Shown here in pieces: positions 42,932 to 53,026 of a stretch of DNA of 64,000 bases. The DNA comes from an uncultured Oscillospiraceae bacterium. Lineage in GTDB: Bacteria; Bacillota; Clostridia; Oscillospirales; Ruminococcaceae. Numbering within the stretch: position 1 is the stretch's first letter; every line of letters starts with the position of its first letter. The stretch covers positions 13,966-77,965 of the forward strand of contig URKR01000009.1 of the NCBI GenBank assembly GCA_900548355.1. Direction: 5' to 3'. The notes beneath the pieces are model-generated. The model was not told the origin of the DNA, ran no database searches, and saw only the letters and a program-made list of their open reading frames with translations. A program made the translations under genes and the position numbers.

Positions 42932-44938
42932 ATGAGCGAGCCACGCAAACTGAACACAGGCGATGCCCACAACGTATACCATGCAGGCGAAGCCCAGCGC
43001 AGCGCCGCTACCGAGCAGCAGCAATATGAGGAAGCCCGCCGCCGTGCGCGGGAAGCTGCCGCTGCCGGCGGCCGGCGCACCCGCAGCTTCAACCGTGTAC
43101 AATCCAGTGATGTGGAAAAATATCGTGCCGCCCAAACCGGGGCAAGCGCGCCGCGCACCGTGCACACCGCAGGCCGCACGCTGAACACAGGCCACACGGC
43201 CGGCGCCCCGCGCACCGTGCATACACCGGCCGCCCAACAGCCGGCCCGACAGGCCCCGCGCCCTGCCCAGCCGGTTCAGCGCACAGCCCCGGCCGCTCAG
43301 CCAGCCGCCAGAACGGCCGCCCCGCGCAGGGCTTCGGCCGCCCAGCCGGCGCAACAGCCGGCCCAGCAGGAACTGACGATGGCCCAGCGCCAGGCGCTGG
43401 CTTTGCAGCGGCAGGCCGCCGCCAAGCAGAACGCCGCCGGCGCCCGCGCCCGGGTGCAGCATCTGGATTTGAACCAGGTGCAAAGCGAACGCGCGGCCTT
43501 TGATTTTAACAGCGAAGCCGCTGACTTTAAGGCGGAGCAGCCCGCCGCGCAGGCGTCCGCCAAAGCGGCGGCCGGCGGGGCGGCCAAAGGCGCCGCCGGC
43601 AAAACAACCTACCGCAGCGGCGGGGGGGCTTCCGGCGGGCAGCCGCCCAAAGGCCCCGGCAAAAACGGCAAGGGAGGCAAAGGCGCAGGCCCCTACAACG
43701 GCAAGGGAAAGAAAAAGCGCAAGCGCACCTGGTGGAAGGTGCTGCTGGGCACTTTCCTGGCGCTTGTGCTGATCTTCGGCGGCACCATCGCCTTCATCCT
43801 GCACTCGATCGCGCCCGAAACCGGCGGCACCACCCTTGACCGTATCTTCAACACCCCGCAGGAATACGCCGGCAAGGAGCTCAACTTCCTGATGGTCGGC
43901 GTTGACCGGACCGGCGAGGGAAGCGAGGTAAGCGCCGACGGCACCAACGACGGCAACACCGATATGATCCTCTACGTCCACTTCAACAACGAGACCGGCG
44001 AGCTCAAGATGCTGCAGATTCCGCGCGATACGATGGTCACAACAGACAGGTCTGTTTCGGGCAACTACCGCATCAACAACGTCGCCCGCACCCAGGGGGA
44101 CGGCAACCTCAATGTCAACGCCCTGTGCGAACAGGTCGCGACGATGTACAAACTTCCGGTCGATGGTTATGTGATGATCCATCTGGAGATGCTGACCCAG
44201 CTTGTCGATACCTTCGGCGGCATCGAACTTTATGTGCCGCAGGACATCGACTATACCCAGGTGGCGGATGGCGGCAGCAGCGTTATCCACGAAGGGTATC
44301 AGACGCTGGACGGCGCGGCGGTTGAGTTCCTGCTGCGCGCCCGTAAGGTATATGCCGACGGCGATATCGGCCGCCTGAATATGCAGCGGCAGTTCTACGC
44401 CGCGCTCTTCCGCAAGATCAAGGACATCGGCAACATCTGGGACGTTGCCAAGCTGGCCCCGGCTGTGCTGGGCTATATGGAAACAAGCCTGCCGATTACC
44501 GACCTTGTCAGCTTTGCGGTCAGCGTGCTGAACATCGATTCGAGCAAGATCATGATCTGCCAGATGCCGGTCTATTCCGGCGCGCCGTATTATAACGGGC
44601 AGTCGGTCGTCTACCCGGCCCGCCAGCAGGACGCTGACCTGCTCAACCAGTATTTCCGAGAGAACACCGGCCCGGTCGATGCGAGCGAGCTGGAACTTTG
44701 CGACAGCGTGTCCGAGATCGGTTTCGATCTGAGCGGCTACACCGCGACAGACCCGAATGTGCAGTATATGGGTTCGCTCATGGATGAACAGGCGGCGGCG
44801 CAGGCTGACCCGGACCAGAACCTTGATGGATCGAACGCGGTCACCTATGTGGACCCGACCCCTGACCCGAACGCCGCAAGCGAGGGTACCGACGGCGAGG
44901 AAGCCGCCAGCTCCGAAACCACCGACGACGCGGCCTGA
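42932..44938 (+). CDS. LytR-CpsA-Psr (LCP) family phosphotransferase
   Basis: 668 residues. A long cytoplasmic Ala/Gln/Pro/Gly-rich, basic low-complexity N-terminus (~1-265) precedes one membrane helix (LLGTFLALVLIFGGTIAFIL, ~270-290). The extracellular LCP domain follows: NFLMVGVDRTGEGS, the catalytic-type LQIPRDTMV, YRINNVARTQGDG and VEFLLRARKVYADGDIGRLNMQRQF. An acidic Ser/Thr tail ends it. LCP enzymes move undecaprenyl-linked glycopolymers to peptidoglycan. The N-terminal extension is unusually long. AGGGAGG precedes ATG 42932. Confidence 0.93.
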   Translation: MSEPRKLNTGDAHNVYHAGEAQRSAATEQQQYEEARRRAREAAAAGGRRTRSFNRVQSSDVEKYRAAQTGASAPRTVHTAGRTLNTGHTAGAPRTVHTPAAQQPARQAPRPAQPVQRTAPAAQPAARTAAPRRASAAQPAQQPAQQELTMAQRQALALQRQAAAKQNAAGARARVQHLDLNQVQSERAAFDFNSEAADFKAEQPAAQASAKAAAGGAAKGAAGKTTYRSGGGASGGQPPKGPGKNGKGGKGAGPYNGKGKKKRKRTWWKVLLGTFLALVLIFGGTIAFILHSIAPETGGTTLDRIFNTPQEYAGKELNFLMVGVDRTGEGSEVSADGTNDGNTDMILYVHFNNETGELKMLQIPRDTMVTTDRSVSGNYRINNVARTQGDGNLNVNALCEQVATMYKLPVDGYVMIHLEMLTQLVDTFGGIELYVPQDIDYTQVADGGSSVIHEGYQTLDGAAVEFLLRARKVYADGDIGRLNMQRQFYAALFRKIKDIGNIWDVAKLAPAVLGYMETSLPITDLVSFAVSVLNIDSSKIMICQMPVYSGAPYYNGQSVVYPARQQDADLLNQYFRENTGPVDASELELCDSVSEIGFDLSGYTATDPNVQYMGSLMDEQAAAQADPDQNLDGSNAVTYVDPTPDPNAASEGTDGEEAASSETTDDAA

Positions 44939-44965
44939 CGCCGTTTTTACAAAAAGGAGAACCAA

Positions 44966-45349
44966 ATGGATAGTAAAACCCTGGCCATCGCCCTGGCCCG
45001 CGCCCTCGACGCCCGCAAGGCGCAGAACATCCGGGTGCTGAAGGTGGAGGACCTGACCACCGTGACCGACTATTTCGTCATCGCGACCGGCACCTCGACC
45101 ACCCATGTCGGCGCGCTGGCCGATGAGGCGGATTTCGCCCTCGGCCGGCAGGGGGTCAACCCGCTGCGCACCGAAGGGCATGACGGCAAACGCTGGATTC
45201 TGCTCGACTACGGCAGCGTGATTGTGCATGTCTTTACCAAGGAAGCCCACGATTACTACGACCTTGAACACCTGTGGGCCGATGCCGCCGAACTGCCCGC
45301 CGAAGAATGGATGCCCGACGAGCAGGTAGAACAAAATAATAAAGAATAA
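44966..45349 (+). CDS. rsfS: Ribosomal silencing factor RsfS
   Basis: 127-residue RsfS/Iojap protein that binds L14 and blocks subunit joining in starvation. The typical core is [27 protein letters not shown], then [28 protein letters not shown] and [18 protein letters not shown] precedes ATG 44966. The last codons (NNKE) and the stop lie inside a dispersed repeat arm starting at 45335, so the C-terminus has been supplied by the repeat. Confidence 0.95.
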   Translation: MDSKTLAIALARALDARKAQNIRVLKVEDLTTVTDYFVIATGTSTTHVGALADEADFALGRQGVNPLRTEGHDGKRWILLDYGSVIVHVFTKEAHDYYDLEHLWADAAELPAEEWMPDEQVEQNNKE

Positions 45350-45400
45350 AGAAGAAAATCGGTGGATCGGCGATTGCGCCGCCTCGAAACTCTTAACTCT
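45335..45400. repeat. Partial copy of the dispersed intergenic repeat
   Basis: AATAATAAAGAATAAAGAAG (from 45335) closely matches the arm at 30476 and the inverse arm at 30584-30602. GGTGGATC and CTTAACTCTA further right match pieces at 42121-42281. It runs from the rsfS 3' end into the leuS leader. Confidence 0.5.
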
Positions 45401-45428
45401 AACAAAGACCGTGTGGGGGAGATCAAAC

Positions 45429-47972
45429 GTGAAATACGATTTCAAACAAGTGGAAGCCAAATGGCAAAAAGTCTGGCAGGATGAACACACCTTCCATGCC
45501 GAAATCGACCATGCGAAGCCGAAGTTCTACGCGCTGGTCGAATTCCCGTACCCTTCGGCCGCGGGTTTGCACGTCGGCCATCCGCGCAGCTACACCGCGC
45601 TTGACATTGTCGCGCGCAAAAAGCGCCAGTGCGGCTACAACGTCCTCTACCCGATGGGTTGGGACGCCTTCGGCCTGCCAACCGAGAACTATGCGCTGAA
45701 AAACCACATCAACCCCGAAATCGTCACGGCCAAGAACATCGCCCGGTTCAAATCCCAGCTGCAGGCGCTCGGTCTTTCGTTTGACTGGGACCGCGAAATC
45801 AACACCACCGACCCCGATTACTACAAGTGGACGCAGTGGATTTTCCTGCAGCTTTACAAAAAAGGCCTGGCCTATAAAAAAGAAACCACCGTCAACTACT
45901 GCACCGGCTGCAAGGTCGTGCTCGCGAACGAGGAGGTTGTCAACGGCGTCTGCGAGCGTTGCGGCAGCCCGGTCGTGCACAAGGTCAAGAGCCAGTGGAT
46001 GCTCAAGATCACGGCCTACGCCGACCGCCTGATCGACGACCTCGACGGGCTCGATTTTATTGAGCGCGTTTCGACCCAGCAGAAAAACTGGATCGGCCGC
46101 AGCCACGGCGCCGAGATCAACTTTGCAACCACCGCCGGCGATACCCTCACCGTCTATACCACCCGCGCCGACACGCTGTTCGGCTGCACCTATATGGTTG
46201 TAAGCCCCGAGCACGCCTTCCTCAAAAAATGGACGGAGGCCGGCCTGATCCAAAACCCCGAGGCCGTCGCCGCTTACCAGGCCGACGCCGCCCGCAAGTC
46301 GGAGTTTGAGCGCACCGAGCTCAACAAGGAAAAGACCGGCGTGCGGATCGAAGGGGTGGAGGCGATCAACCCGGTCAACGGCAAGAAAGTCCCGATCTTT
46401 ATCTCGGACTATGTCCTCGCCACCTACGGCACCGGCGCGATCATGGCCGTGCCTGCCCACGATACCCGCGACTGGGAATTTGCAACCAAGTTCGGCCTGC
46501 CCATTGTCGAGGTCGTCAAGGGCAACACCCCGAGCGACCTTTCGAAGGAAGCGTTCACCGATGTCGCAACCGGAACGCTGGTCAACTCCGGTTTCCTCGA
46601 TGGCCTTTCGGTCGAGGATGCGAAGGAGAAGATGTACGCCTGGCTGGAAGAGACCGGCAACGGCCACAAACAGGTCAACTTCAAACTGCGGGACTGGGTG
46701 TTCAGCCGTCAGCGCTACTGGGGCGAGCCGATCCCGATGGTGTACTGCGAAAAGTGCGGCTGGCAGCCCCTGCCCGAAAGCGAGCTGCCGCTCCGCCTGC
46801 CTGAAATCAAGGACTTTGAGCCCGGCGAGGACGGCGAGAGCCCGCTGGCCCGACACACCGAGTGGGTCAACACCACCTGCCCGTGCTGCGGCGGCCCCGC
46901 CAAGCGTGAGACCGATACGATGCCCCAGTGGGCCGGTTCAAGCTGGTACTTCCTGCGGTATATGGACCCCCACAACCCCGACGCGATCGCGAGCAAGGAA
47001 GCCCTTGACTACTGGAGCCCGGTTGACTGGTACAACGGCGGTATGGAGCACACGACCCTCCACCTGCTCTACAGCCGGTTCTGGCACAAATTCCTCTATG
47101 ACATCGGCGTTGTGCCCACCAAGGAACCTTACGCCAAGCGGACAAGCCACGGCATGATCCTCGGCCTCAACCCCCATGCATTTGAAAACCAGACTGCGGC
47201 CGAGCAAAAGCGCCTTGTCGCCGAATACGGCAGCGAGAAGGCTGCCCGCGCGCATCTGGTCGAGCAGTTCGGCGAGATGGCCGAGCACCCGATTGTCAAG
47301 ATGTCGAAATCTTTGGGCAACGTCGTCAACCCTGACGATGTCGTGGACGAATACGGCGCCGACACCCTGCGCCTGTATGAGATGTTCATCGGCGACTTTG
47401 AGAAAGCCGCCCCCTGGAACACCTCCTCGATCAAGGGCTGCAAGCGGTTCCTTGACCGCATCTGGGCCCTGGCCGACAAGCAGGTCGAGGGCGAGGGCGT
47501 GCGCCCGGCGCTTGAGCCGCTCATGCACCGCACAATCAAGAAGGTCGGAGAGGATATTGATACCCTCAAGGCCAACACCGCAATCGCCCAGCTCATGATT
47601 TATGTCAATGCCCTGTATGACAACGGCGGCGCCACCCGCGCCGAGTTTGAGGTGCTGCTGCAGCTGCTCAACCCGTTTGCCCCGCACATGACCGAAGAGC
47701 TCTGGCAGCAGATGGGCCACGGCGACCAGCTCGCCTATCACCCCTGGCCGCAGTATGACGAAGCCAAGTGCGTTGAGCAGACTGTGGAAATCGCCGTGCA
47801 GGTCAACGGCAAGGTGCGCGCCCGTATCCAGGTGCCGGCCGATGTCGAAGCCGCCGATGCGATTGCGGCTGCCAAGGCAGAACCTGCCGTTGCCGGGGCC
47901 ATTGCCGGCAAAACCGTTGTCAAGGAAATCTATGTCAAGGGCAAGCTCGTCAACCTTGCGGTGAAGGGCTGA
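45429..47972 (+). CDS. leuS: Leucyl-tRNA synthetase
   Basis: 847-residue class I synthetase. The HIGH-equivalent is HVGHPRSYT (~44), the zinc-type [13 protein letters not shown] follows, the CP1 editing domain contains TTRADTLFG and [13 protein letters not shown], and the KMSKS motif is KMSKSLGN (~620). The C-terminal anticodon domain follows. The start is GTG 45429 with GGGGGAG 7 nt upstream; GTG 45411 lacks this spacing. The ~80-nt gap after rsfS is too short for a T-box. Complete and ordinary. Confidence 0.96.
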   Translation: MKYDFKQVEAKWQKVWQDEHTFHAEIDHAKPKFYALVEFPYPSAAGLHVGHPRSYTALDIVARKKRQCGYNVLYPMGWDAFGLPTENYALKNHINPEIVTAKNIARFKSQLQALGLSFDWDREINTTDPDYYKWTQWIFLQLYKKGLAYKKETTVNYCTGCKVVLANEEVVNGVCERCGSPVVHKVKSQWMLKITAYADRLIDDLDGLDFIERVSTQQKNWIGRSHGAEINFATTAGDTLTVYTTRADTLFGCTYMVVSPEHAFLKKWTEAGLIQNPEAVAAYQADAARKSEFERTELNKEKTGVRIEGVEAINPVNGKKVPIFISDYVLATYGTGAIMAVPAHDTRDWEFATKFGLPIVEVVKGNTPSDLSKEAFTDVATGTLVNSGFLDGLSVEDAKEKMYAWLEETGNGHKQVNFKLRDWVFSRQRYWGEPIPMVYCEKCGWQPLPESELPLRLPEIKDFEPGEDGESPLARHTEWVNTTCPCCGGPAKRETDTMPQWAGSSWYFLRYMDPHNPDAIASKEALDYWSPVDWYNGGMEHTTLHLLYSRFWHKFLYDIGVVPTKEPYAKRTSHGMILGLNPHAFENQTAAEQKRLVAEYGSEKAARAHLVEQFGEMAEHPIVKMSKSLGNVVNPDDVVDEYGADTLRLYEMFIGDFEKAAPWNTSSIKGCKRFLDRIWALADKQVEGEGVRPALEPLMHRTIKKVGEDIDTLKANTAIAQLMIYVNALYDNGGATRAEFEVLLQLLNPFAPHMTEELWQQMGHGDQLAYHPWPQYDEAKCVEQTVEIAVQVNGKVRARIQVPADVEAADAIAAAKAEPAVAGAIAGKTVVKEIYVKGKLVNLAVKG

Positions 47973-47991
47973 TCGGCCGGGGGGAATCCGC

Positions 47992-50316
47992 ATGCCAACC
48001 ACTGTTGCCACGCGGCGCAGATTACCGGCCGCATTGCGTGCGCGGCTCCTTGCAGGGCTGGTGCTGCTGGCTGAATGTCTGGCGCTGCTCATCGGGTTTG
48101 CAGCCGACCGTGCGCACACGGCTGCCACGCCTTCCGTCATTCTGCTGGCGGACCGTATGATTTCCCGCGTGGGGGAACAGGCGTATAGCGGTTATGACGG
48201 TTTTACGGTGGAAGAAGGCTGCACCGGCGAAGTCATGACCACCAACTGGATCGAAATGCCGGCTGGAATGTACAACCTGACCGTCGCCTATACAGGCGGC
48301 GATGATGTGGAAATTCAGTTTCACAACTCAGACATCGAGATGGGGTGCATCCGCCTGCCTGCGGATACGCGGGCTGTAACGGTGCAGGCCTATGTGCCCA
48401 CCGCGCAAACCCAGGCCACCCTGGTTGTCAATACCGAAGGCAGCGGTATCCAGCTGGAGAGCATTGTGCTGGAACCCAGCCAGGCGTATGGCTGGTTCCG
48501 GCTGCTGCGGCGCTTCTTCCTGCTCCTTGTGCTGGATTTCTTTGCCTGGGTCTGGGTCCGCAGGCTGCCCTTCCCGGGCGGGCGGCGCGGCCGGGTTACG
48601 GCGCTGTCTCTCGGCGTGATCACGCTGCTTGCCACGCTGCCCTTCCTCACCTCCAACTTGGTGGCGGGGCATGACCTGCCCTTCCACCTCAACCGGATCG
48701 AAGGGCTGGCCCAGGGGCTGGCCGGCGGCCAGTTCCCGGTGCGCATCCAGCCGTTCTGGCTTGAGGGCAACGGCTATGCGGTCAGCGTCTTTTACGGGGA
48801 TTTGTTTTTGTATATCCCGGCCGCTTTGCGCCTGCTTGGCGTGCCGCTGCAGACGGCGTACCAGTTCTATGTCTTTCTGGCCAGCCTGGCCACGGCGGTG
48901 GTCAGCTGGTGGTGTGCGCGGCGGATGTTTGGCGATGACGCCGCCGCGCTCTGTGTATCGGCGCTTTATACCCTGAGCGGGTATCGTCTTGTCGATGTTT
49001 ACACCCGCGGCGCAGTGGGGGAGTATACGGCTCTGATCTTTTTGCCGCTTGTCTGTTACGGGCTGTGGCAGATCCTGCGCCAGCCGGACGGCGCGCGTGC
49101 GAGGCCGCTGATCTGGCTGCCGGCGGCGGTTGGGTATGCGGGGCTGCTGCAAAGCCACCTGCTGACCACCGAGATGGCCGGCACCTTCACCTTGCTGCTT
49201 TGCCTGGTCTGTGTGCGGCGGGTTTTCCGGCGCAACACGTTCTTCCCTCTGCTTAAAGTGGTGGGGGCGGCCGTTGCGGCCAGCGCCTGGTACCTGGTGC
49301 CGCTGTTTGATTATATGCGCGGCGATTTCAAGGTGCACAGCGCCGGCCAGTATGGCGGCGTGGGGCGGATGGGGGCTTTCCCCGCCCAGATGTTCGGCCT
49401 GTTTTTTGACGCCAGCCCGGAACTGACCGCTACCAATGTCGATATGGGCACCGTACAGGAGATGGCGATCGGCGTTGGCACGGCGGTGCTGCTGGCTGCG
49501 GCGCTGTTTGTGGCGGTACGCTTTTTGCTGGAAGAGCCGCTTGCGGAAACGGAGCACAAACTGCTGCGCATCGGCGGACTCGGGCTGTGGTTCGGGCTGC
49601 TCTGCTTCTGGATGTCGTCGGTTCTGTTCCCATGGCATGCGGTGGAATCGCTGCATCCGGTTCTGGCACGACTGTGCATGATCCTGCAGTATCCCTGGCG
49701 GCTGGAAGGCCTTGGCACCTGGTTCTGGGTGCTGGCAGGCGGCTGTGCGCTGGTGCTGCTGCGCCGCCGGTCGTCCTGGCGGCTGGGGGCCGGCGCAGTG
49801 CTCTGCGTGGTGACGCTGGTGACCTGGGGCAGCATGAGCCAAAGCTACCTGGCAACCGATATTGTGGAAAACTACTACAGCGCTGCCGCACTGGACAGCG
49901 TTGCCATCAGCGGGGAAGAATACCTGCCGGCCGACGCTGACCGTTATGTCATTGCAGACAGCCAGACCCCGATTACAGTCAACGCCGAAGTGACCGACTG
50001 GTCCCGGCAGGGTGTGCGGGTGGAACTGCAGGTGACGGTTTCCCAGCAGGCGGACGGCGCCGTCACGGTGCCGTTGCTCTACTACCCGTACTATACTGCC
50101 TGTGACGATGCCGGCAACCCGCTGGCGGTGGACAGTGACCCTGACACCTGGCAGGTGCGGGTGGCGGTTCCTTCCGGCTACAGCGGTGGGGTGACCGTCT
50201 CGTTCCGCCCGCCGTGGTTCTGGCATGCGGCGGAAGCTTGCAGCGCGCTGTTTTTGCTGGCGCTGGCCGGTTACGCTGTCTGGCTGCACCGCCGGCGCGC
50301 CCCGACGCTTTGTTGA
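47992..50316 (+). CDS. YfhO-like / GT-C type polytopic membrane protein
   Basis: 774 residues. An N-terminal helix is followed by a beta-rich extracytoplasmic domain (~50-165), about 12 membrane helices (~170-610) and a C-terminal extracytoplasmic beta domain with a final helix. The segment HDLPFHLNRIEGLAQGL is typical of YfhO/GT-C membrane glycosyltransferase-like proteins, with the HD pair on the first loop. Such proteins are thought to transfer polyprenyl-linked sugars to envelope polymers. GGGGGGA precedes ATG 47992. It is followed within 15 bp by another envelope glycosyltransferase gene. The specific acceptor is unknown. Confidence 0.8.
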   Translation: MPTTVATRRRLPAALRARLLAGLVLLAECLALLIGFAADRAHTAATPSVILLADRMISRVGEQAYSGYDGFTVEEGCTGEVMTTNWIEMPAGMYNLTVAYTGGDDVEIQFHNSDIEMGCIRLPADTRAVTVQAYVPTAQTQATLVVNTEGSGIQLESIVLEPSQAYGWFRLLRRFFLLLVLDFFAWVWVRRLPFPGGRRGRVTALSLGVITLLATLPFLTSNLVAGHDLPFHLNRIEGLAQGLAGGQFPVRIQPFWLEGNGYAVSVFYGDLFLYIPAALRLLGVPLQTAYQFYVFLASLATAVVSWWCARRMFGDDAAALCVSALYTLSGYRLVDVYTRGAVGEYTALIFLPLVCYGLWQILRQPDGARARPLIWLPAAVGYAGLLQSHLLTTEMAGTFTLLLCLVCVRRVFRRNTFFPLLKVVGAAVAASAWYLVPLFDYMRGDFKVHSAGQYGGVGRMGAFPAQMFGLFFDASPELTATNVDMGTVQEMAIGVGTAVLLAAALFVAVRFLLEEPLAETEHKLLRIGGLGLWFGLLCFWMSSVLFPWHAVESLHPVLARLCMILQYPWRLEGLGTWFWVLAGGCALVLLRRRSSWRLGAGAVLCVVTLVTWGSMSQSYLATDIVENYYSAAALDSVAISGEEYLPADADRYVIADSQTPITVNAEVTDWSRQGVRVELQVTVSQQADGAVTVPLLYYPYYTACDDAGNPLAVDSDPDTWQVRVAVPSGYSGGVTVSFRPPWFWHAAEACSALFLLALAGYAVWLHRRRAPTLC

Positions 50317-50331
50317 GACGGTGTACACGCT

Positions 50332-51936
50332 ATGAATAAACCGACGAAACCCATACAGCCCGCCCGGCAGCCGCCGTGCGGCACCCGGGCCGCCCTTGCG
50401 GCATTTGGCCGCAAGCCGCTGTTCTGGTGCGGGCTGGCGGCGCTGCTCCTGGTTGGTTACGGTTATGCAATGGCAACTTCGGCCGTTGGCATCGATGACC
50501 TTGCAATTGATACTTACCAGCAGGGCGGGGAATTTTTGCGCCAGAGCCGCATCACCGAATGGCTTGTCCAGGCGCTGACAGGGCTGCTGGCGTACGGCCG
50601 TGTCTGGCCGGAGTGCTGGGCGGCTGTCTGCCTGGCACTGGCCGGCGTCGGGCTGGCGGCGGTGCTCTACACCCAGGCCGGGCGTGAGCCCACGGCGGCC
50701 GGCGGGCTGCTGCTGGCCGGCGGGCTGCTGCTTTTTCCATTCCACGCAGAGGCGCTGGCCTATTCCAACCTTTGCATTACCGGGCTGGGCATGCTGCTGG
50801 CCGTTGCGGCGCTTGCACTTGGCCGGGCGTATCTGTTTGGACAGCGTGCACCGGCCCGGGCGCTTGGCGCGGCGGCCTGCCTGGCATTCTCGCTCGGCTG
50901 TTATGAATCAATGGCCCAGGTCTGGCTTGCGCTTGTGTTTGCCCTGTTGTTCACGGCGGCGGCTTTTGCGCCGCGCCGCAGCCGGGCGGCCTTCTGGTGG
51001 ATTGCGCCGGCTTTGCGCGGCGTTGTGCTGTTTGGGGTCGGCCTGGCCGGGCGTGAGATCCTTGCCGCGCTGCTGCGGCTGGCCCTTGGCATTACAGGGG
51101 AAAGCGGCGCGGCGGCCCGGACGATCTACTGGGGCCAGCGCGGCGGCATCGCCAGCGCACTGCTGATTTTTGTGCGCGAATTTCTCGGCAACTATGGTAC
51201 GCTGGCCCTTGCCGTGCCGGCCATTGCCCTGCTGGATCTTGCCTGTGCGGCGCTTGTTGTTTTTGTGGCGGTACGCCGCCACGGCAACGGCTGCGGCTGG
51301 CTGGCGGCCGGGCTGCTGGCCAGCCAGTTTGCGATGGGGATTCTGCAGGGGACCGGCAGCCAGATGGCCCGTGCCAGCCAATGCTTTGCCGTGTTTGTGC
51401 CGTTTGTGGCCTGGCTGGCGCTGGCCGTGCTGCGCCCGCGCCGGTGGGCTGCGGCGGCCTGTATAGCGGCGCTGCTCGGGGTTGAGGCCCTGTCGCTCAA
51501 CCAGACGTTTGGGGCTGACCGCGCCCGCTGGGCATATGAAAAAGACCTGCTGCAGGATGTGGCGGCCCAGCTGGATGCGCTGGACCCCACCGGCGAAGAG
51601 CCGGTCGTGTTCACAGGAGAGATCACGCTGCCTGACGCCGTTACCCATCGCCTGCCGGCTGGCCATCCCGCCTACAAGGCGGCCTGGGTCCTGTCGGTTG
51701 CGCTTGGCGCGCCGATGGGGGACCTTTACCCCTATGAAGAGGTGAACGAGAGCGTCGTCAACTGGGCGCAGAGCGCCTTTGGCAGCCACGAACAGATCTA
51801 CCTGCTGATGGAAGAAATCGGCCGCCCCTGCGCTGTGCCTACCGACGACCAGCAGGCTGCCGGCGATGCCCTGGCCGGTGAGGCGCAGGCTGTCACCCGG
51901 CAGGATGGGTATCTGCTGGTCTGTTTTGGAAGCTGA
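50332..51936 (+). CDS. GtrII-like membrane glucosyltransferase
   Basis: 534 residues with about 11 membrane helices, matching the glucosyltransferase (GtrII/Glucos_trans_II) family. After the first helix comes the acidic loop VGIDDLAIDTYQQGG, the expected catalytic DD. The C-terminal ~110 residues are soluble and external. In the O-antigen paradigm GtrII takes glucose from a bactoprenyl carrier made by a GtrB-type GT2, and the next gene is one. No GtrA flippase gene is adjacent. The ribosome site is weak, suggesting coupling to the gene 15 bp upstream. Confidence 0.82.
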   Translation: MNKPTKPIQPARQPPCGTRAALAAFGRKPLFWCGLAALLLVGYGYAMATSAVGIDDLAIDTYQQGGEFLRQSRITEWLVQALTGLLAYGRVWPECWAAVCLALAGVGLAAVLYTQAGREPTAAGGLLLAGGLLLFPFHAEALAYSNLCITGLGMLLAVAALALGRAYLFGQRAPARALGAAACLAFSLGCYESMAQVWLALVFALLFTAAAFAPRRSRAAFWWIAPALRGVVLFGVGLAGREILAALLRLALGITGESGAAARTIYWGQRGGIASALLIFVREFLGNYGTLALAVPAIALLDLACAALVVFVAVRRHGNGCGWLAAGLLASQFAMGILQGTGSQMARASQCFAVFVPFVAWLALAVLRPRRWAAAACIAALLGVEALSLNQTFGADRARWAYEKDLLQDVAAQLDALDPTGEEPVVFTGEITLPDAVTHRLPAGHPAYKAAWVLSVALGAPMGDLYPYEEVNESVVNWAQSAFGSHEQIYLLMEEIGRPCAVPTDDQQAAGDALAGEAQAVTRQDGYLLVCFGS

Positions 51937-52064
51937 TTCTGCACGGTGCCAAGCTGCAGGCGGTTCCTGCGCTAGGCACCCCGCATGACAGGTACCCCTC
52001 GGCGCGTATGGCCGCAGGGGACGGGATTTTTGACAATTATCCGTATCCGAAAGGTGGTTTCCCT

Positions 52065-53024
52065 ATGCTGATCTCCCTTGTCGTTCCCAGTTACAATGAG
52101 GAGGAAGCGCTGCCTTTTTTTTACAAAGAGGCATCCCGTGTCGCGGCACAGATGAAGGCGAGCCACGGCGCTGCGTTTGAATTCATCTTTATCGACGACG
52201 GTTCGAAGGACGGCACGCTGCGGGTGGCCCGTGCGCTGCATGACCAGGACCCCCGGGTGCGGTATGTCAGCTTCAGCCGCAACTTCGGCAAGGAAGCTGC
52301 GATCTATGCCGGCCTGCAGGCAGCCCGCGGGGACTATGTCGCAACGCTGGATGCAGACTTGCAGGACCCGCCGGCCCTGCTGCCGCAGATGCTGGACGCC
52401 CTGCAAACCGGCGATTATGACTGTGCGGCCACCCGCCGCACAACCCGCGCCGGCGAGCCGCCGGTGCGCAGCTGGTTTGCGCGGCGGTTTTACCAGCTCA
52501 TCAACCGCCTCAGCGATACCGAGATTGTTGACGGTGCGCGGGATTACCGGCTGATGAGCCGCAAGATGGTGGATGCCGTGCTTGCCATGGCAGAATACAA
52601 CCGGTTCAGCAAGGGAATTTTCAGCTGGGTCGGCTTCCAGACCAAATGGTTTGATTATGAGAACATCGAACGGGTGGCCGGCAAAACCAAGTGGAATTTC
52701 TGGAGCCTGTTCCGCTATTCGATTGAAGGGATCGTCGGCTTTTCCACCGCGCCGCTGATTGTTGCGGCCGGGGCCGGCGTGGTGTTCTGTGTGGCGGCCT
52801 TCATTGGTATTCTCTTTGTTGTGGTGCGGGCGCTGCTTTTTGGCGATCCGACAGCCGGCTGGCCGAGCCTTGTCTGCATCATGCTGCTTTGCAGCGGCGT
52901 GCAGCTGTTCTGCCTTGGCATTGTCGGCGAATACCTGGCCAAGACCTACCTGGAAGTCAAGCATCGCCCGATCTATATCACGCGGGAAACCGAAACGGAC
53001 CGCGACGCCCGGCAGGGGCACTGA
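52065..53024 (+). CDS. GT2 polyprenyl-phosphate glycosyltransferase (GtrB-like)
   Basis: 319-residue family 2 glycosyltransferase with two C-terminal membrane helices. The GT-A core is SLVVPSYNEEEALP, FIFIDDGSKDGT, DYVATLDADLQDPP (DxD-type) and the DPM-like DGARDYRLMSRK. Helices lie at ~232-258 and ~270-295. It should load a sugar on undecaprenyl phosphate for the GtrII-like enzyme upstream. The start is ATG 52065 with AAAGGTGG 7 nt upstream; the frame open from 52008 has no ribosome site. Confidence 0.92.
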   Translation: MLISLVVPSYNEEEALPFFYKEASRVAAQMKASHGAAFEFIFIDDGSKDGTLRVARALHDQDPRVRYVSFSRNFGKEAAIYAGLQAARGDYVATLDADLQDPPALLPQMLDALQTGDYDCAATRRTTRAGEPPVRSWFARRFYQLINRLSDTEIVDGARDYRLMSRKMVDAVLAMAEYNRFSKGIFSWVGFQTKWFDYENIERVAGKTKWNFWSLFRYSIEGIVGFSTAPLIVAAGAGVVFCVAAFIGILFVVVRALLFGDPTAGWPSLVCIMLLCSGVQLFCLGIVGEYLAKTYLEVKHRPIYITRETETDRDARQGH

Positions 53025-53026
53025 CA

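Noticed and set aside
45350..45428. T-box leader for leuS
   Set aside because: The gap after rsfS is under 80 nt, with no T-box sequence or terminator. Too short for a T-box.
42686..45490. 934-codon - strand open frame opposite yqeK, LCP and rsfS
   Set aside because: It spans three real + strand genes and shows low-complexity composition mirroring the Ala-rich LCP N-terminus. Not a gene.
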